A stretch of 64,000 nt of DNA. Source: JBCCDY01 sp039030555. Its GTDB lineage: Bacteria; Bacteroidota; Bacteroidia; Cytophagales; Cyclobacteriaceae. A model generated the notes under the pieces. The model saw nothing but the letters and a program-made list of their open reading frames with translations. It did not search any database and was not told where the DNA came from. This document shows positions 1-7,764 of the stretch, in pieces. Made by a program: the position numbers and the translations under genes. The stretch spans positions 248,001 through 312,000 of the forward strand of contig JBCCDY010000005.1 of NCBI GenBank assembly GCA_039030555.1. The letters are read 5' to 3'. How positions within the stretch are numbered: the stretch's first letter is position 1; each line of letters opens with the position of its first letter.

Positions 1-976
1 TGACTCCAGAAGAGTTCCCTATCTCGAATATCTTCCGGCAGCTTATGACTCGACTGCAAACTACCCTGTACTTGTCTATTTGCATTCCGATGAAGTTGCA
101 GGAACAGAACTTGACTCGCTTAAAAACGAAGGCCCATTTTATTACATCAGTCAGAACAGTGAAAACTTCTGTTTCGAAGTTGATGGAACCCAGCAGTGCT
201 TTATCGTCATAGCACCGCAGGTGGATGTAGGAAGTGGCTTCTTCAGGGGCAAGGTAAATGCGGTATACAATCAGATTGTTGAAGATTATGAACCTGATGA
301 AATCTACCTGACAGGGTTTGATGAGGGTGCAGGATCTATATATGCCCGCTTGCTAGATAATGATGATAATCCCAATCAATATGCAGGAGTAGCTATAATT
401 GGTGCCCGAACTTCGAGGGTCAATAATGCTGCGACGGACATCGGTCTTCTTAACCCGAAGATACTTATTGGACACGGTGATCTTGATGCGAAACGTTCAT
501 ATAGTGAGGCACTGGACTTCTACAACGATATCAGGTCAAGCATAACAGGGTCAGATACTCTGTTCGTTACTTTTGATGGAGACAATCATGAACAGTCTCT
601 CGAATCAGCCTTTGACCCTGGAAGCTCTCGTTCCATTTATGAGTGGTTATTTAACGACCAGACTGTTTCTGCTCAAACAAGGATTTCAAATGGTCAAAAC
701 TCCTCAGAAATATTAGATGAAAAATTAAACAGTGGTACTAAAACTGTTAACTATTTGTATCTCAAATCGGGAACCGGCGGAGAACTGAACATTCAATTTT
801 ATCCTGAAAGTGAACTGCTACTATTCAACCAATCCGGTCAAATGGTATTTCAAGGTACTCAGGAAAACATAGAAGGCTCATTCAAACGTATTCAGAACGG
901 TGTTTACATCTATCAATACCGAAATAAAGATGTAGAACGAATACATCAGAAGGGTCGTATTATTCTTTTGGATTAG
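1..976 (+). CDS. Secreted esterase-like alpha/beta-hydrolase with T9SS-like C-terminus (5' partial)
   Basis: The reading frame is open from base 2 to the stop at 974-976, so the true start lies upstream of the window and the ATG at 80 is internal. The visible 324 residues begin inside an alpha/beta-hydrolase fold (V-P-Y-L-E-Y-L-P, then P-V-L-V-Y-L-H), like polyhydroxybutyrate-depolymerase or esterase-D families. The nucleophile elbow, normally G-x-S-x-G, reads G-F-D-E-G (about visible residue 107), so the serine is replaced by Asp. Candidate acid (G-H-G-D-L-D) and histidine (G-D-N-H-E) positions remain. The last ~65 residues look like a T9SS type A sorting domain (LLLFNQSGQMVFQG, then NGVYIYQY), which implies export. 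It may be a non-catalytic, ligand-binding relative. Family placement is good; activity is doubtful. Confidence 0.75.
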   Translation, partial: DSRRVPYLEYLPAAYDSTANYPVLVYLHSDEVAGTELDSLKNEGPFYYISQNSENFCFEVDGTQQCFIVIAPQVDVGSGFFRGKVNAVYNQIVEDYEPDEIYLTGFDEGAGSIYARLLDNDDNPNQYAGVAIIGARTSRVNNAATDIGLLNPKILIGHGDLDAKRSYSEALDFYNDIRSSITGSDTLFVTFDGDNHEQSLESAFDPGSSRSIYEWLFNDQTVSAQTRISNGQNSSEILDEKLNSGTKTVNYLYLKSGTGGELNIQFYPESELLLFNQSGQMVFQGTQENIEGSFKRIQNGVYIYQYRNKDVERIHQKGRIILLD

Positions 977-986
977 AAGAAATTAG

Positions 987-1018
987 GAAGGTCAGATCTT
1001 GCTCTGGCCTTCTTAAAT
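987..1018 (+). terminator. Rho-independent terminator after the first gene
   Basis: Arms GAAGGTCAGA (987-996) and TCTGGCCTTC (1003-1012) pair over 10 bp with one G-T pair and a 6-nt loop. A T-rich tail (TTAAATTT) follows. It starts 10 nt after the stop codon. Confidence 0.75.
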
Positions 1019-1087
1019 TTCATAACACAGTCTCTGAGTAGGACTAAAAGTGATGGACTTTTGATCTTTAGTTATTTATACATATTT

Positions 1088-1948
1088 ATGTTTATGTATA
1101 AGTGCTTATTGGTTTTAGTCGTATTTTCTTATTCCTGCCAATCTGTTGAAAATTCGGAAAAAGAATTATCTCCCGGTGGGGAGCAGGTCATATCAAACTA
1201 TTATTCTGAAGTATTAGAAGACTCCATAAAATATCAGATATATCTACCCCACTCCTACTCTGAATCAGCTCCCGGCTTTCCGGTCCTGTATCTTCTGCAC
1301 GGACATGGTGGAGATGAAACAGTATGGTTTAGTGAAGAAAAAGGTAACGTAATTCCACTTTTTGATTCCTTGATTCATAATAAAATCATACCACCAGTTA
1401 TCACTGTGAGTATGGATGCTGGTAATTCGTGGTATGTGGATGGCCCAACACAAATGCAAACGGCTTATCTGGAGGAGTTCATTCCATTTATCGAGTCGAC
1501 CTACAACATTGATGAAAGTCATGACTCAAGATTTATCGCTGGAATATCGGCAGGTGGATTCGGAGCCTTGCGTTTTTCCATGATCCATCCAGAATTATTT
1601 CGTTCAGTAATCCTTCTTAGTCCGGCATCTTATTTACCTGCTCCTCCTGAAGTTTCATCAGCCAGAAAAGTAGATGCATTTTCCATCGAAGGTTATTTTA
1701 ATGACGAGTTATGGCAGTCCTACTCATACCTAAATCTGTTGGATATTTTTTTGGATAGCGAGGTAAAACCAGAGTATTATATCTCTTCAGGGGACGACGA
1801 CAAATATAATATAGCTCCTGTTGTGACGAATCTCCAGCAGCTATTTCTGGAAAATGATGTTTCAGTGGAATTGAGAATTACGGATGGGGGTCATGACTGG
1901 GATTGCTGGAGACCAGTTTTTGAAGAATGGTTACCCAAAATCTTTTAA
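1088..1948 (+). CDS. Lipoprotein esterase (putative esterase D / feruloyl-esterase-like family)
   Basis: A complete alpha/beta-hydrolase of the putative-esterase family (PF00756 type): P-V-L-Y-L-L-H-G-H-G-G oxyanion strand, nucleophile elbow G-I-S-A-G-G-F-G-A, likely acid in S-G-D-D-D-K and catalytic His in D-G-G-H-D-W-D. All triad parts are present, unlike in the preceding gene. I chose ATG 1088 (MFMYKCLL) rather than the in-frame TTG at 1061 because it directly precedes a short hydrophobic stretch and a lipobox-like F-S-Y-S-C; ATG 1094 is nearly as good. The product is probably a periplasmic or surface lipoprotein hydrolysing an acyl or aryl ester. The substrate cannot be told. It stands alone on the plus strand between a terminator and a minus-strand block. 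Confidence 0.82.
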   Translation: MFMYKCLLVLVVFSYSCQSVENSEKELSPGGEQVISNYYSEVLEDSIKYQIYLPHSYSESAPGFPVLYLLHGHGGDETVWFSEEKGNVIPLFDSLIHNKIIPPVITVSMDAGNSWYVDGPTQMQTAYLEEFIPFIESTYNIDESHDSRFIAGISAGGFGALRFSMIHPELFRSVILLSPASYLPAPPEVSSARKVDAFSIEGYFNDELWQSYSYLNLLDIFLDSEVKPEYYISSGDDDKYNIAPVVTNLQQLFLENDVSVELRITDGGHDWDCWRPVFEEWLPKIF

Positions 1949-2038
1949 AGAATTTCGAGTAACTGTTTCATCTGTTGTATTAAAGTACTTTGTGACTGAG
2001 GGTGAAATAAAATGGTATCGGTTTCAGAAATAGGTCAT

Positions 2039-2680
2039 TTATCTAATACGATTTAAAGCGCACCCAATGATCATTGTTCTTGGCATGCCTCCTGTTTTGA
2101 CATTTTTCAATCTGGTTAAAACAGGATTGTGGGATTCAAAATCAAGTACAAAGCTACTCCTGGTGCCACTATCAAACAAATCAATCAAGCGTGCCATCTG
2201 GTTCTGATCGAATTGCTCATAAGTGCAGAGCAGTGATATACAATTTAGAGTATTATTTGCTTTTGTTAGCTCTTCTACTTTGACTATGTCTTCAGCAAAT
2301 CTGTTCCAGGCCTCCTGAACCGTTCTGTTAGAATTCTGACACTTTAGTTCTATATAGGTATCGTCACTCACACCTATATCGGGCTTTTTTATCAAAAAAT
2401 CACACCTTGAAGCACTGTTTTGATTTGAAACCAGTGTCACCTGCGGGTTTGCATTCTTTTTAAAATTAAGATAAGGATTAGCTGCATTACCACTCGGATA
2501 ACATATTTCGCGCTGCAATTGGGTTACTGCATCATATAGACTAAAAGCATAGCCTATGTTGCATTGGAGCCATACTTCCCAACCTCCCAGAAAATTTGGG
2601 TTGGTCAGAAAATAGTTCGTTTTATTTAAGTCCAGCTTAAGTTTGTCTTTCAGTATATTGAAAAAAGATTCTAATCTCAT
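2039..2680 (-). CDS. Uncharacterised protein with PD-(D/E)XK nuclease-like core
   Basis: 213 residues from ATG 2680; an in-frame GTG at 2701 is possible but less likely. I do not recognise a named family. The pattern E35 (helix, G-G-W-E-V-W), D94 (S-R-C-D-F-L-I) and E111-L-K113 (T-Y-I-E-L-K-C-Q) fits the PD-(D/E)XK fold: a helix Glu, an Asp opening a strand, then E-x-K on the next strand. No signal peptide or membrane segment is visible. It is the last gene of a minus-strand run, 55 nt after the preceding gene. It could be a nuclease acting in the same cell or an effector. The fold is an inference from spacing and residue pattern only. Confidence 0.6.
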   Translation of the reverse strand: MRLESFFNILKDKLKLDLNKTNYFLTNPNFLGGWEVWLQCNIGYAFSLYDAVTQLQREICYPSGNAANPYLNFKKNANPQVTLVSNQNSASRCDFLIKKPDIGVSDDTYIELKCQNSNRTVQEAWNRFAEDIVKVEELTKANNTLNCISLLCTYEQFDQNQMARLIDLFDSGTRSSFVLDFESHNPVLTRLKNVKTGGMPRTMIIGCALNRIR

Positions 2681-2735
2681 TTTATTGTATTTAAAAACCA
2701 CCTGCCTTGGGAGCAGGTAGTTTGTTGATAATTGT

Positions 2736-3761
2736 TCAGGCTGGAATCGGATCCTGCTTGATCGGTTTTACATCAACAAGTTTGTTAATGGCGGCGGTAT
2801 CCTTCTTTGTAAGCCTTTTTATGGAGTCGGAAATAAGCTGCTTGTCTTCCCCAACCATACTGGAATTCATTACGGCTTTGGAGTCAAAATAATTGGCGTC
2901 AAATGAAAAGTGTGAAACTGAACTTTTCATAATGGTGACTTTCCATGACTTTTGATTTATCTTAAGAAAGAACAGCCTGTTAACGACCTGATACATGGCT
3001 GGAGGCTGTCCTTCACCACCTCCTGTGCCGGGAACGGTTTCAAAGTAGTAATAGGAGATCAGATGATTCATGGTCTGATTTATCTTTTCAAATTTCAGAG
3101 ATATTCCTTTGAGCGTACTGGCTACATTTGTTAAAATACTATCCAGCTCAGTCATTACGGCCTTGGTGAAACCAAACCCTCCAAACAGGGCTGAAAGCAG
3201 TTCGGCATGTATGTCAGCATTCGTAACAGTCTTTTTCATAGAATAGGCAACTGCTTCTCCAAGTGGTAAATACGCCTGAAGCTTTTTAACGATACCACCT
3301 GTTAAAACATAATTTTTCCATTTGGCTTCTGCCTGAATAAACTCCATGGCCTGAGTACCATCAGTAATGTCATAAGGCTCCGGGTGTTCATTATAAATAC
3401 AGTATGCTGTCAGGATGGCAATGTATGATTCCAGAAGCTGGATCTGTGTAAGCATATCATACATTCTATCGGTCGGAGAATTAGGTACAGCCGCAATGGG
3501 TGTAGAACCCGGGGCTTTTCTATGGTTTTCAAGTATTCCATTTAAAGCTTCAGGATCCGGTAAATTATCTGGCGCATCCTCAACAGCGAGCTTTACCCGT
3601 GAATGTATGGCATTTACTCCGTTTGCCAGGGTTTGGGACATTTGATACTGGAACTGTCTAACCGAGAGTTCCAGAATTTCCTTTTCTTTTGATTCCATTT
3701 GCGATCTGTTATGGTTTTCTTCAGGAGACCATCTCCCGATTTCAAAATGAAGTTGCCCCAT
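2736..3761 (-). CDS. Unrecognised mainly helical protein of the 2-7.5 kb block
   Basis: 341 residues with a clear ATG at 3761. I do not recognise the family. The sequence is mostly predicted helix: a charged N-terminus (E-S-K-E-K-E-I-L-E-L), then long amphipathic stretches. There is a hydrophobic Gly/Phe-rich segment near residues 185-205 (LLSALFGGFGFTKAVM), a Gly-rich linker (GTGGGEG), and a C-terminal beta-like section (HFSFDANYFD). There is no signal peptide. The long helices plus one central hydrophobic hairpin-like segment recall alpha-helical pore-forming proteins, but this is only a resemblance. It sits 68 nt downstream of the LytTR regulator gene and 55 nt upstream of the PD-(D/E)XK-like gene, so it may be cotranscribed with either. 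Confidence 0.65.
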   Translation of the reverse strand: MGQLHFEIGRWSPEENHNRSQMESKEKEILELSVRQFQYQMSQTLANGVNAIHSRVKLAVEDAPDNLPDPEALNGILENHRKAPGSTPIAAVPNSPTDRMYDMLTQIQLLESYIAILTAYCIYNEHPEPYDITDGTQAMEFIQAEAKWKNYVLTGGIVKKLQAYLPLGEAVAYSMKKTVTNADIHAELLSALFGGFGFTKAVMTELDSILTNVASTLKGISLKFEKINQTMNHLISYYYFETVPGTGGGEGQPPAMYQVVNRLFFLKINQKSWKVTIMKSSVSHFSFDANYFDSKAVMNSSMVGEDKQLISDSIKRLTKKDTAAINKLVDVKPIKQDPIPA

Positions 3762-3829
3762 AACAGACCCGATTGCATTTTTTTCCAGCCAAAGGATATA
3801 ATAATCCAGCGAGTGGCTAAATAATGGAA

Positions 3830-4576
3830 TTAAAGAATGTTGAAATGCTGCTTTAGTGTCGGACGATAATTCTTTCCAATTGGAATATTGATATCATTAA
3901 GGCATAGCTGATTGCCATCAATAGCCTTGACTTTATTAATGTTTACCGCATAGGATCTATGCACCCTCAGCAGATAAGGATAGTCAAATTTGGGGAGAAG
4001 AGAGCCTAAGGTGTCAGAGGTGAGAAGATACTGTTTGTCTACAGTAGTAATACTCACATAACTGCTCTCGGCTTTCATCCAGAGGATATCACCGTATTCC
4101 ACACGCTCCAGCCGGTGTCTGTCTTTAATGAAGACATGCTGGTTAAACGAGTAATGTGAGCTGGATGGCTCCTCACCAGCCTGTCCTACGGCGATTTTAT
4201 GCTGCTCAAAATTATGAAAGGCCATATCGATCGCGATTTGAAGTTCTTTTTTACTGTAAGGCTTCACAAGGTAGGCCGAGGGTTTTGCCTTAAGTGCCCG
4301 GTCGATGGTATCCTGGTCAATTAAGGAGGTTACAAAAATGACTGGAAGCGCATAAGATCTGTTTACGTATTCGGCAATGGATATTCCATCCTCCTCGCCT
4401 TTCAGGCGGATATCAATAAGAAGAACGTCCAGCTGGAACATTTCAAGTGCTAATCGTGCGTCACGGGCATTATCCACCGTTTTTTGAACGATATAACCAT
4501 GATCTTCCAGTAGTGCAGTCATCTCTTCTGCGACCAGCAATTCATCTTCAACGATCAGTATTCTGAGTTTTGACAT
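3830..4576 (-). CDS. LytTR-family response regulator
   Basis: 248 residues. An N-terminal receiver domain (about 1-120) carries the acidic pair E10-D11, phosphoacceptor D55 in L-L-I-D-I-R-L-K-G, and K105 in V-K-P-Y. The C-terminal LytTR DNA-binding domain (about 140-248) has the usual I-L-W-M-K-A-E-S-S-Y-V, L-R-V-H-R-S-Y-A-V-N and I-P-I-G-K-N-Y-R signatures. It lies 27 nt downstream of the histidine-kinase gene, so the two form a two-component pair. Such regulators usually bind direct repeats near their own operon. The gap upstream of this operon (7464-8243) contains repeats worth testing as its target. Confidence 0.93.
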   Translation of the reverse strand: MSKLRILIVEDELLVAEEMTALLEDHGYIVQKTVDNARDARLALEMFQLDVLLIDIRLKGEEDGISIAEYVNRSYALPVIFVTSLIDQDTIDRALKAKPSAYLVKPYSKKELQIAIDMAFHNFEQHKIAVGQAGEEPSSSHYSFNQHVFIKDRHRLERVEYGDILWMKAESSYVSITTVDKQYLLTSDTLGSLLPKFDYPYLLRVHRSYAVNINKVKAIDGNQLCLNDINIPIGKNYRPTLKQHFNIL

Positions 4577-4603
4577 ATGAGCTTAAAATTTTTGTGTTAT
4601 CCA

Positions 4604-6376
4604 TTATGTCATAGCTAGTTCTACGGTGGTGCCCTCATCCTCGTGTCTGATCTCCAGTTTAGCCTTTAGCTGTCTGGAAAGCGTAGAGATCAGTTTCGTT
4701 CCAAATCCGCTTCCTTCCTGTGTTTCAGGAGGACATCCCGTTCCATTATCTTTAATTACAAGTTTGTGACCATGTTCGCAAGCAACAAAAGCGACCTCGA
4801 TCTCCGGAAACTGAAGCCCACAGTATTTAATGGAATTACAAACCGCTTCATTAACGATCAGACCAATTGGAATGGCTTCATCAGCCGTAACATCAAGATC
4901 AATCGAATTCACGCTTATTGATCCCAGTTGACCATCGTAAGTAGAATTCAGGTTTTCAATCAGTTTGTTGAGGTATTCCTGAATGTTTATGCTGGCTTTG
5001 TGCTCCTGCATAAACAGATTCTGGTGGATGATCGTCATCGCTTCCACTCTGGATTTCCCTGCTGACATAGCCATACTAAGCTCACTGTCTTCAGTATCCC
5101 GTGACTGAAGGCCCATGATGCTCGAAATGAGTTGAAGGTTGTTTTTGACTCTGTGATGAATCTCATGATGCAATAGCTCTTTCTCTTTTACCTGCTGATG
5201 AATCACCGAGTTCTTTTCTTCCAGCAAACGATTGGAACGCTGCTTGCGCCGATATCCGGCATAAAGTGCAATAGCTAACCCGGTAATCAGAATGGAAGCG
5301 ACCAGAGCATACACCAGCTCCGTTTTCTTCTTTTCCACCTGAGCTTCGACAAGCTGTTTGCTCAGCAGAACACTATCCATTTGATAGTTGTGAATAATCT
5401 GTTCCGTCTTCTTAATGTTATCGGCGTTCACCAGACTGTCCTGATACACTTGAAACAGCTGCTGGTATTCATAAGCCTGATTGAACTTATTAGTTGAAGC
5501 GTAGAACTCAACCAGCATTTTGCTAATGTCACGAACATTTTTCTTCAGATTTTCGGAACGAGCCATTTCAAGAGCAGCCAGCAGTTCCTGCTCACCTTCC
5601 TTTTGTTGGCCTTTGGAAATCAGGATGTCTGCTTTTTCCGCCCTGTAAATGGAAAGGCCGCTGGGGTCTCCCAGTTCAGTTAATAACTCGATGGCGAGAT
5701 TCAGTTTGGCTAAAGCTTCTTCAGTTTGCTCCTTTTCTTTCAAGGCCAACCCCATATTACCGCTGGCATACGCCTGAATGATTTTCCGCTCTCTATCCAA
5801 GTGTTCTGCTACTTCGAGAGCTTTTTCAAACAACTCAATTGCTTTATCTAACGCTTCATTTTTGCGATAAGCTTCTCCAAGGTTTATAGAAGCCAAAGCA
5901 CTGCTCCGAAATTCGTTCAGAGAGTCAAATACCACGATACTCGGTTCCATGTACTTAATAGCTCTGGAGTAGTCTTCATCTTCAAAATAAAATTCGCCTA
6001 CTTGAAGTTGAATGTAGGCTAACTCGATTGGAAGTTGTAATTCAGAATATAACCTGAGAGATTTGAAAGAAGACTTTAGTGCTTCTTTTTTATTTCCAAG
6101 CAGACGATTAGTTAATCCTAACATTTCGTATGCTCTTCCCTGCAAAAACGTATTTTCCAATCTTAATGCTAAACTTAAGGCACTATCAGCATACTGTTTA
6201 GCTATTTTAATATTTGGGTGGTAAAAAGCTAAATTTCGATAAATCCTAAACTTCTTATCAAGAGAATCAGTAGGCAGAATTAATAGTTGAGACTTTAACG
6301 AATCCGAAATCTTGAAATTCTGACAATAAGTAGATATACAAATAAGTAAGACAATACAGAAGAGCAGTATTCTCAC
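4604..6376 (-). CDS. TPR-containing membrane sensor histidine kinase (HisKA_2 type)
   Basis: 590 residues. An N-terminal signal or anchor is followed by TPR-like repeats (about 30-330), a short coiled segment, a transmembrane helix (about 350-370, LVYALVASILITGLAIALYAG), a HisKA_2 dimerisation box H-H-R-V-K-N-N-L-Q (about 407) and a HATPase domain with N-box N-E-A-V-C-N-S and G-boxes D-N-G-T-G and G-S-G-F-G. The start is GTG 6376, only 2 nt after the preceding stop; no ATG lies nearby and the hydrophobic leader begins exactly there, so translational coupling is likely. It is the cognate kinase of the downstream LytTR regulator. The periplasmic TPRs may sense a protein partner, perhaps products of the two upstream genes. 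Confidence 0.92.
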   Translation of the reverse strand: MRILLFCIVLLICISTYCQNFKISDSLKSQLLILPTDSLDKKFRIYRNLAFYHPNIKIAKQYADSALSLALRLENTFLQGRAYEMLGLTNRLLGNKKEALKSSFKSLRLYSELQLPIELAYIQLQVGEFYFEDEDYSRAIKYMEPSIVVFDSLNEFRSSALASINLGEAYRKNEALDKAIELFEKALEVAEHLDRERKIIQAYASGNMGLALKEKEQTEEALAKLNLAIELLTELGDPSGLSIYRAEKADILISKGQQKEGEQELLAALEMARSENLKKNVRDISKMLVEFYASTNKFNQAYEYQQLFQVYQDSLVNADNIKKTEQIIHNYQMDSVLLSKQLVEAQVEKKKTELVYALVASILITGLAIALYAGYRRKQRSNRLLEEKNSVIHQQVKEKELLHHEIHHRVKNNLQLISSIMGLQSRDTEDSELSMAMSAGKSRVEAMTIIHQNLFMQEHKASINIQEYLNKLIENLNSTYDGQLGSISVNSIDLDVTADEAIPIGLIVNEAVCNSIKYCGLQFPEIEVAFVACEHGHKLVIKDNGTGCPPETQEGSGFGTKLISTLSRQLKAKLEIRHEDEGTTVELAMT

Positions 6377-6378
6377 TA

Positions 6379-6936
6379 TTACCTATTTCCTGAAGAAGTT
6401 CTAATCAAAGGGTCAATAATGCAATACTTGATATAGCCATTAAGTTTTATAGAGAAGCATACCACATAAAGTACGTTATAGCTCAGTTTGGTTAATGCAG
6501 GGCTTGTAATGATATCAAACCTTCTTTCGTCATCCGTTTGACCAAGAAAGAAATTTCCTTCAGAACCTATGGCTCCTTGAGACTTTTCAAGGTCCAGCAC
6601 ATCCTCCCAGAGCCTTTTAGGAGAGCTTCTGACAAACTCTCTTGGACCAATCAGATCCAGGCGCACATGCTCCACCATAAAAGAATAATCATCCTGATCC
6701 ATATTTGAAGGCTGAATACGTATGCTCACTTTTGAGTTTCCCGGAAAAGTAGGAATCCCGTCAAGCGGTTCAAGATTGGGAGCTCCCGAGTCTATGGTCA
6801 TAAACTGGACCGCATCGAATGGTTCCGTATACGAACCCCATGGACCACTTTCGCCGAGATTTGCATTGAATTCAATGATTCCCTGCAGATTTACATAGAG
6901 GTTCATTTCCACTTTTCTCATTTTGTCCTTGGACAT
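6379..6936 (-). CDS. Small protein with C-terminal DPLIRTSS signature, possibly AidA/PixA-like
   Basis: 185 residues from ATG 6936; an upstream in-frame ATG (6999) would overlap the preceding gene by 46 nt and is less likely. There is no signal peptide. The C-terminus (Y-N-V-L-Y ... I-I-D-P-L-I-R-T-S-S) matches the end of the preceding gene product (Y-N-V-L-I ... W-W-D-P-L-I-K-T-S-S), so the two share a domain. The layout, a beta-rich body ending in an aromatic or hydrophobic pair, D-P and I, recalls the AidA/PixA inclusion-body family, whose members end in a W-D-P-T-I-like motif. That link is tentative. It lies 17 nt after the lipoprotein gene and 2 nt before the kinase gene, so it belongs to the operon. 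Confidence 0.65.
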   Translation of the reverse strand: MSKDKMRKVEMNLYVNLQGIIEFNANLGESGPWGSYTEPFDAVQFMTIDSGAPNLEPLDGIPTFPGNSKVSIRIQPSNMDQDDYSFMVEHVRLDLIGPREFVRSSPKRLWEDVLDLEKSQGAIGSEGNFFLGQTDDERRFDIITSPALTKLSYNVLYVVCFSIKLNGYIKYCIIDPLIRTSSGNR

Positions 6937-6953
6937 TTTACAAGATTTAAATT

Positions 6954-7463
6954 TTATCGCCTGTCGGCTGATGATGTTTTTATCAAAGGGTCCCACCATA
7001 AGGTACCTGTTCCCTCTACTTCAATCAATACATTGTATTTGAGTACCGAACCCTCAGGGGCATCCGGGGAAATGGTAGCCTTCCAGCTTCCATTGATCAA
7101 TTCCGGATATGCTCCACCAGCCTGTTCAAAGAAATTGGCACCCTCCTGTACTTCAAATTCAAAACCGGTCATCCGAGCTTCCGTATTATTCAGTACCCAT
7201 TCAATCGTCTCCCCTGCTGCTACTTCAGTGGTAAATGAAGCTACTCTTGAAGTTCTGGAAGTTTCCAGTCCCTGATGAGCCATCCGGACGTATCCCTGAA
7301 TATCATCTCCACTTTTGAAATTGCTCTTAACCCCATCGATATCAACATCGATCAGAATGGTTTGAGTGGTGGGTTGTTCAGCAGTAAGTTCTTCAGCCTG
7401 CTGGCAGGAAGTCAGACTAACTCCTGTTAGAAATACAAGTATGAAATAGCTTGAAAATTTCAT
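6954..7463 (-). CDS. Lipoprotein with C-terminal DPLIKTSS signature, first gene of the two-component block
   Basis: 169 residues. The signal peptide ends in the lipobox S-L-T-S-C, so it is a likely lipoprotein. The mature part is beta-rich and ends in W-W-D-P-L-I-K-T-S-S, a signature shared with the next gene, which has no signal. A pair of relatives, one exported and one cytosolic, sits directly upstream of a kinase with periplasmic TPRs. This suggests the lipoprotein could be a ligand, accessory sensor or output of that system. ATG 7463 is clear. The 780-nt gap upstream probably contains the operon promoter. No enzyme motif is visible. The function is unknown. Confidence 0.65.
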   Translation of the reverse strand: MKFSSYFILVFLTGVSLTSCQQAEELTAEQPTTQTILIDVDIDGVKSNFKSGDDIQGYVRMAHQGLETSRTSRVASFTTEVAAGETIEWVLNNTEARMTGFEFEVQEGANFFEQAGGAYPELINGSWKATISPDAPEGSVLKYNVLIEVEGTGTLWWDPLIKTSSADRR

Positions 7464-7553
7464 AATTTTTCTTTTCTGATAATATACATAATCTTTGCAA
7501 GACAGTATTAAAAAGATTTAATTCTTATAAAATTTAGATATTAATAAATATAA

Positions 7554-7575
7554 ATTCTGAATATCAAGTCAGAAT
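7554..7575. promoter_or_regulatory. Inverted repeat upstream of the two-component block
   Basis: ATTCTGA (7554-7560) and TCAGAAT (7569-7575) are perfect 7-bp arms with an 8-nt spacer, about 95 bp upstream of the ATG at 7463. The position suits an operator, but AT-rich DNA yields such repeats by chance, so this is a weak call. Confidence 0.25.
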
Positions 7576-7590
7576 ATTTTATTCATCCAA

Positions 7591-7744
7591 GGTTTGTGAC
7601 TCACAGATTGCTTCTACTAACCGACTCATCACCAACATATCTCAAGACTACTGGCTGTTAATTATGTTCTGTGCGCCACAGACCATGGAAAGGGAAAGGG
7701 TGACTCACAGATCGTTGTTTATCCAGGTTCTGTAACCTGCGGAT
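7591..7744. repeat. Cluster of degenerate CTGTG-CACAG palindromic repeats
   Basis: Four related units lie in 154 bp: GGTTTGTGACTCACAGAT (7591-7608), GTTCTGTGCGCCACAGACC (7666-7684), GGGTGACTCACAGAT (7698-7712) and AGGTTCTGTAACCTGCGGAT (7725-7744). The 13-mer GTGACTCACAGAT occurs exactly twice (7596-7608 and 7700-7712). Units 1 and 2 are near-palindromic around TGTGA-C-TCACA and CTGTG-CGC-CACAG. The rest of the 7464-8243 gap holds only the small broken gene at 7765-8007. Confidence 0.6.
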
Positions 7745-7764
7745 AGCTTATACTTATTCGTAGC

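Noticed and set aside
7591..7744. CRISPR array
   Set aside because: The repeat units are degenerate, unevenly spaced (about 30-73 nt) and lack uniform spacers or nearby cas genes.
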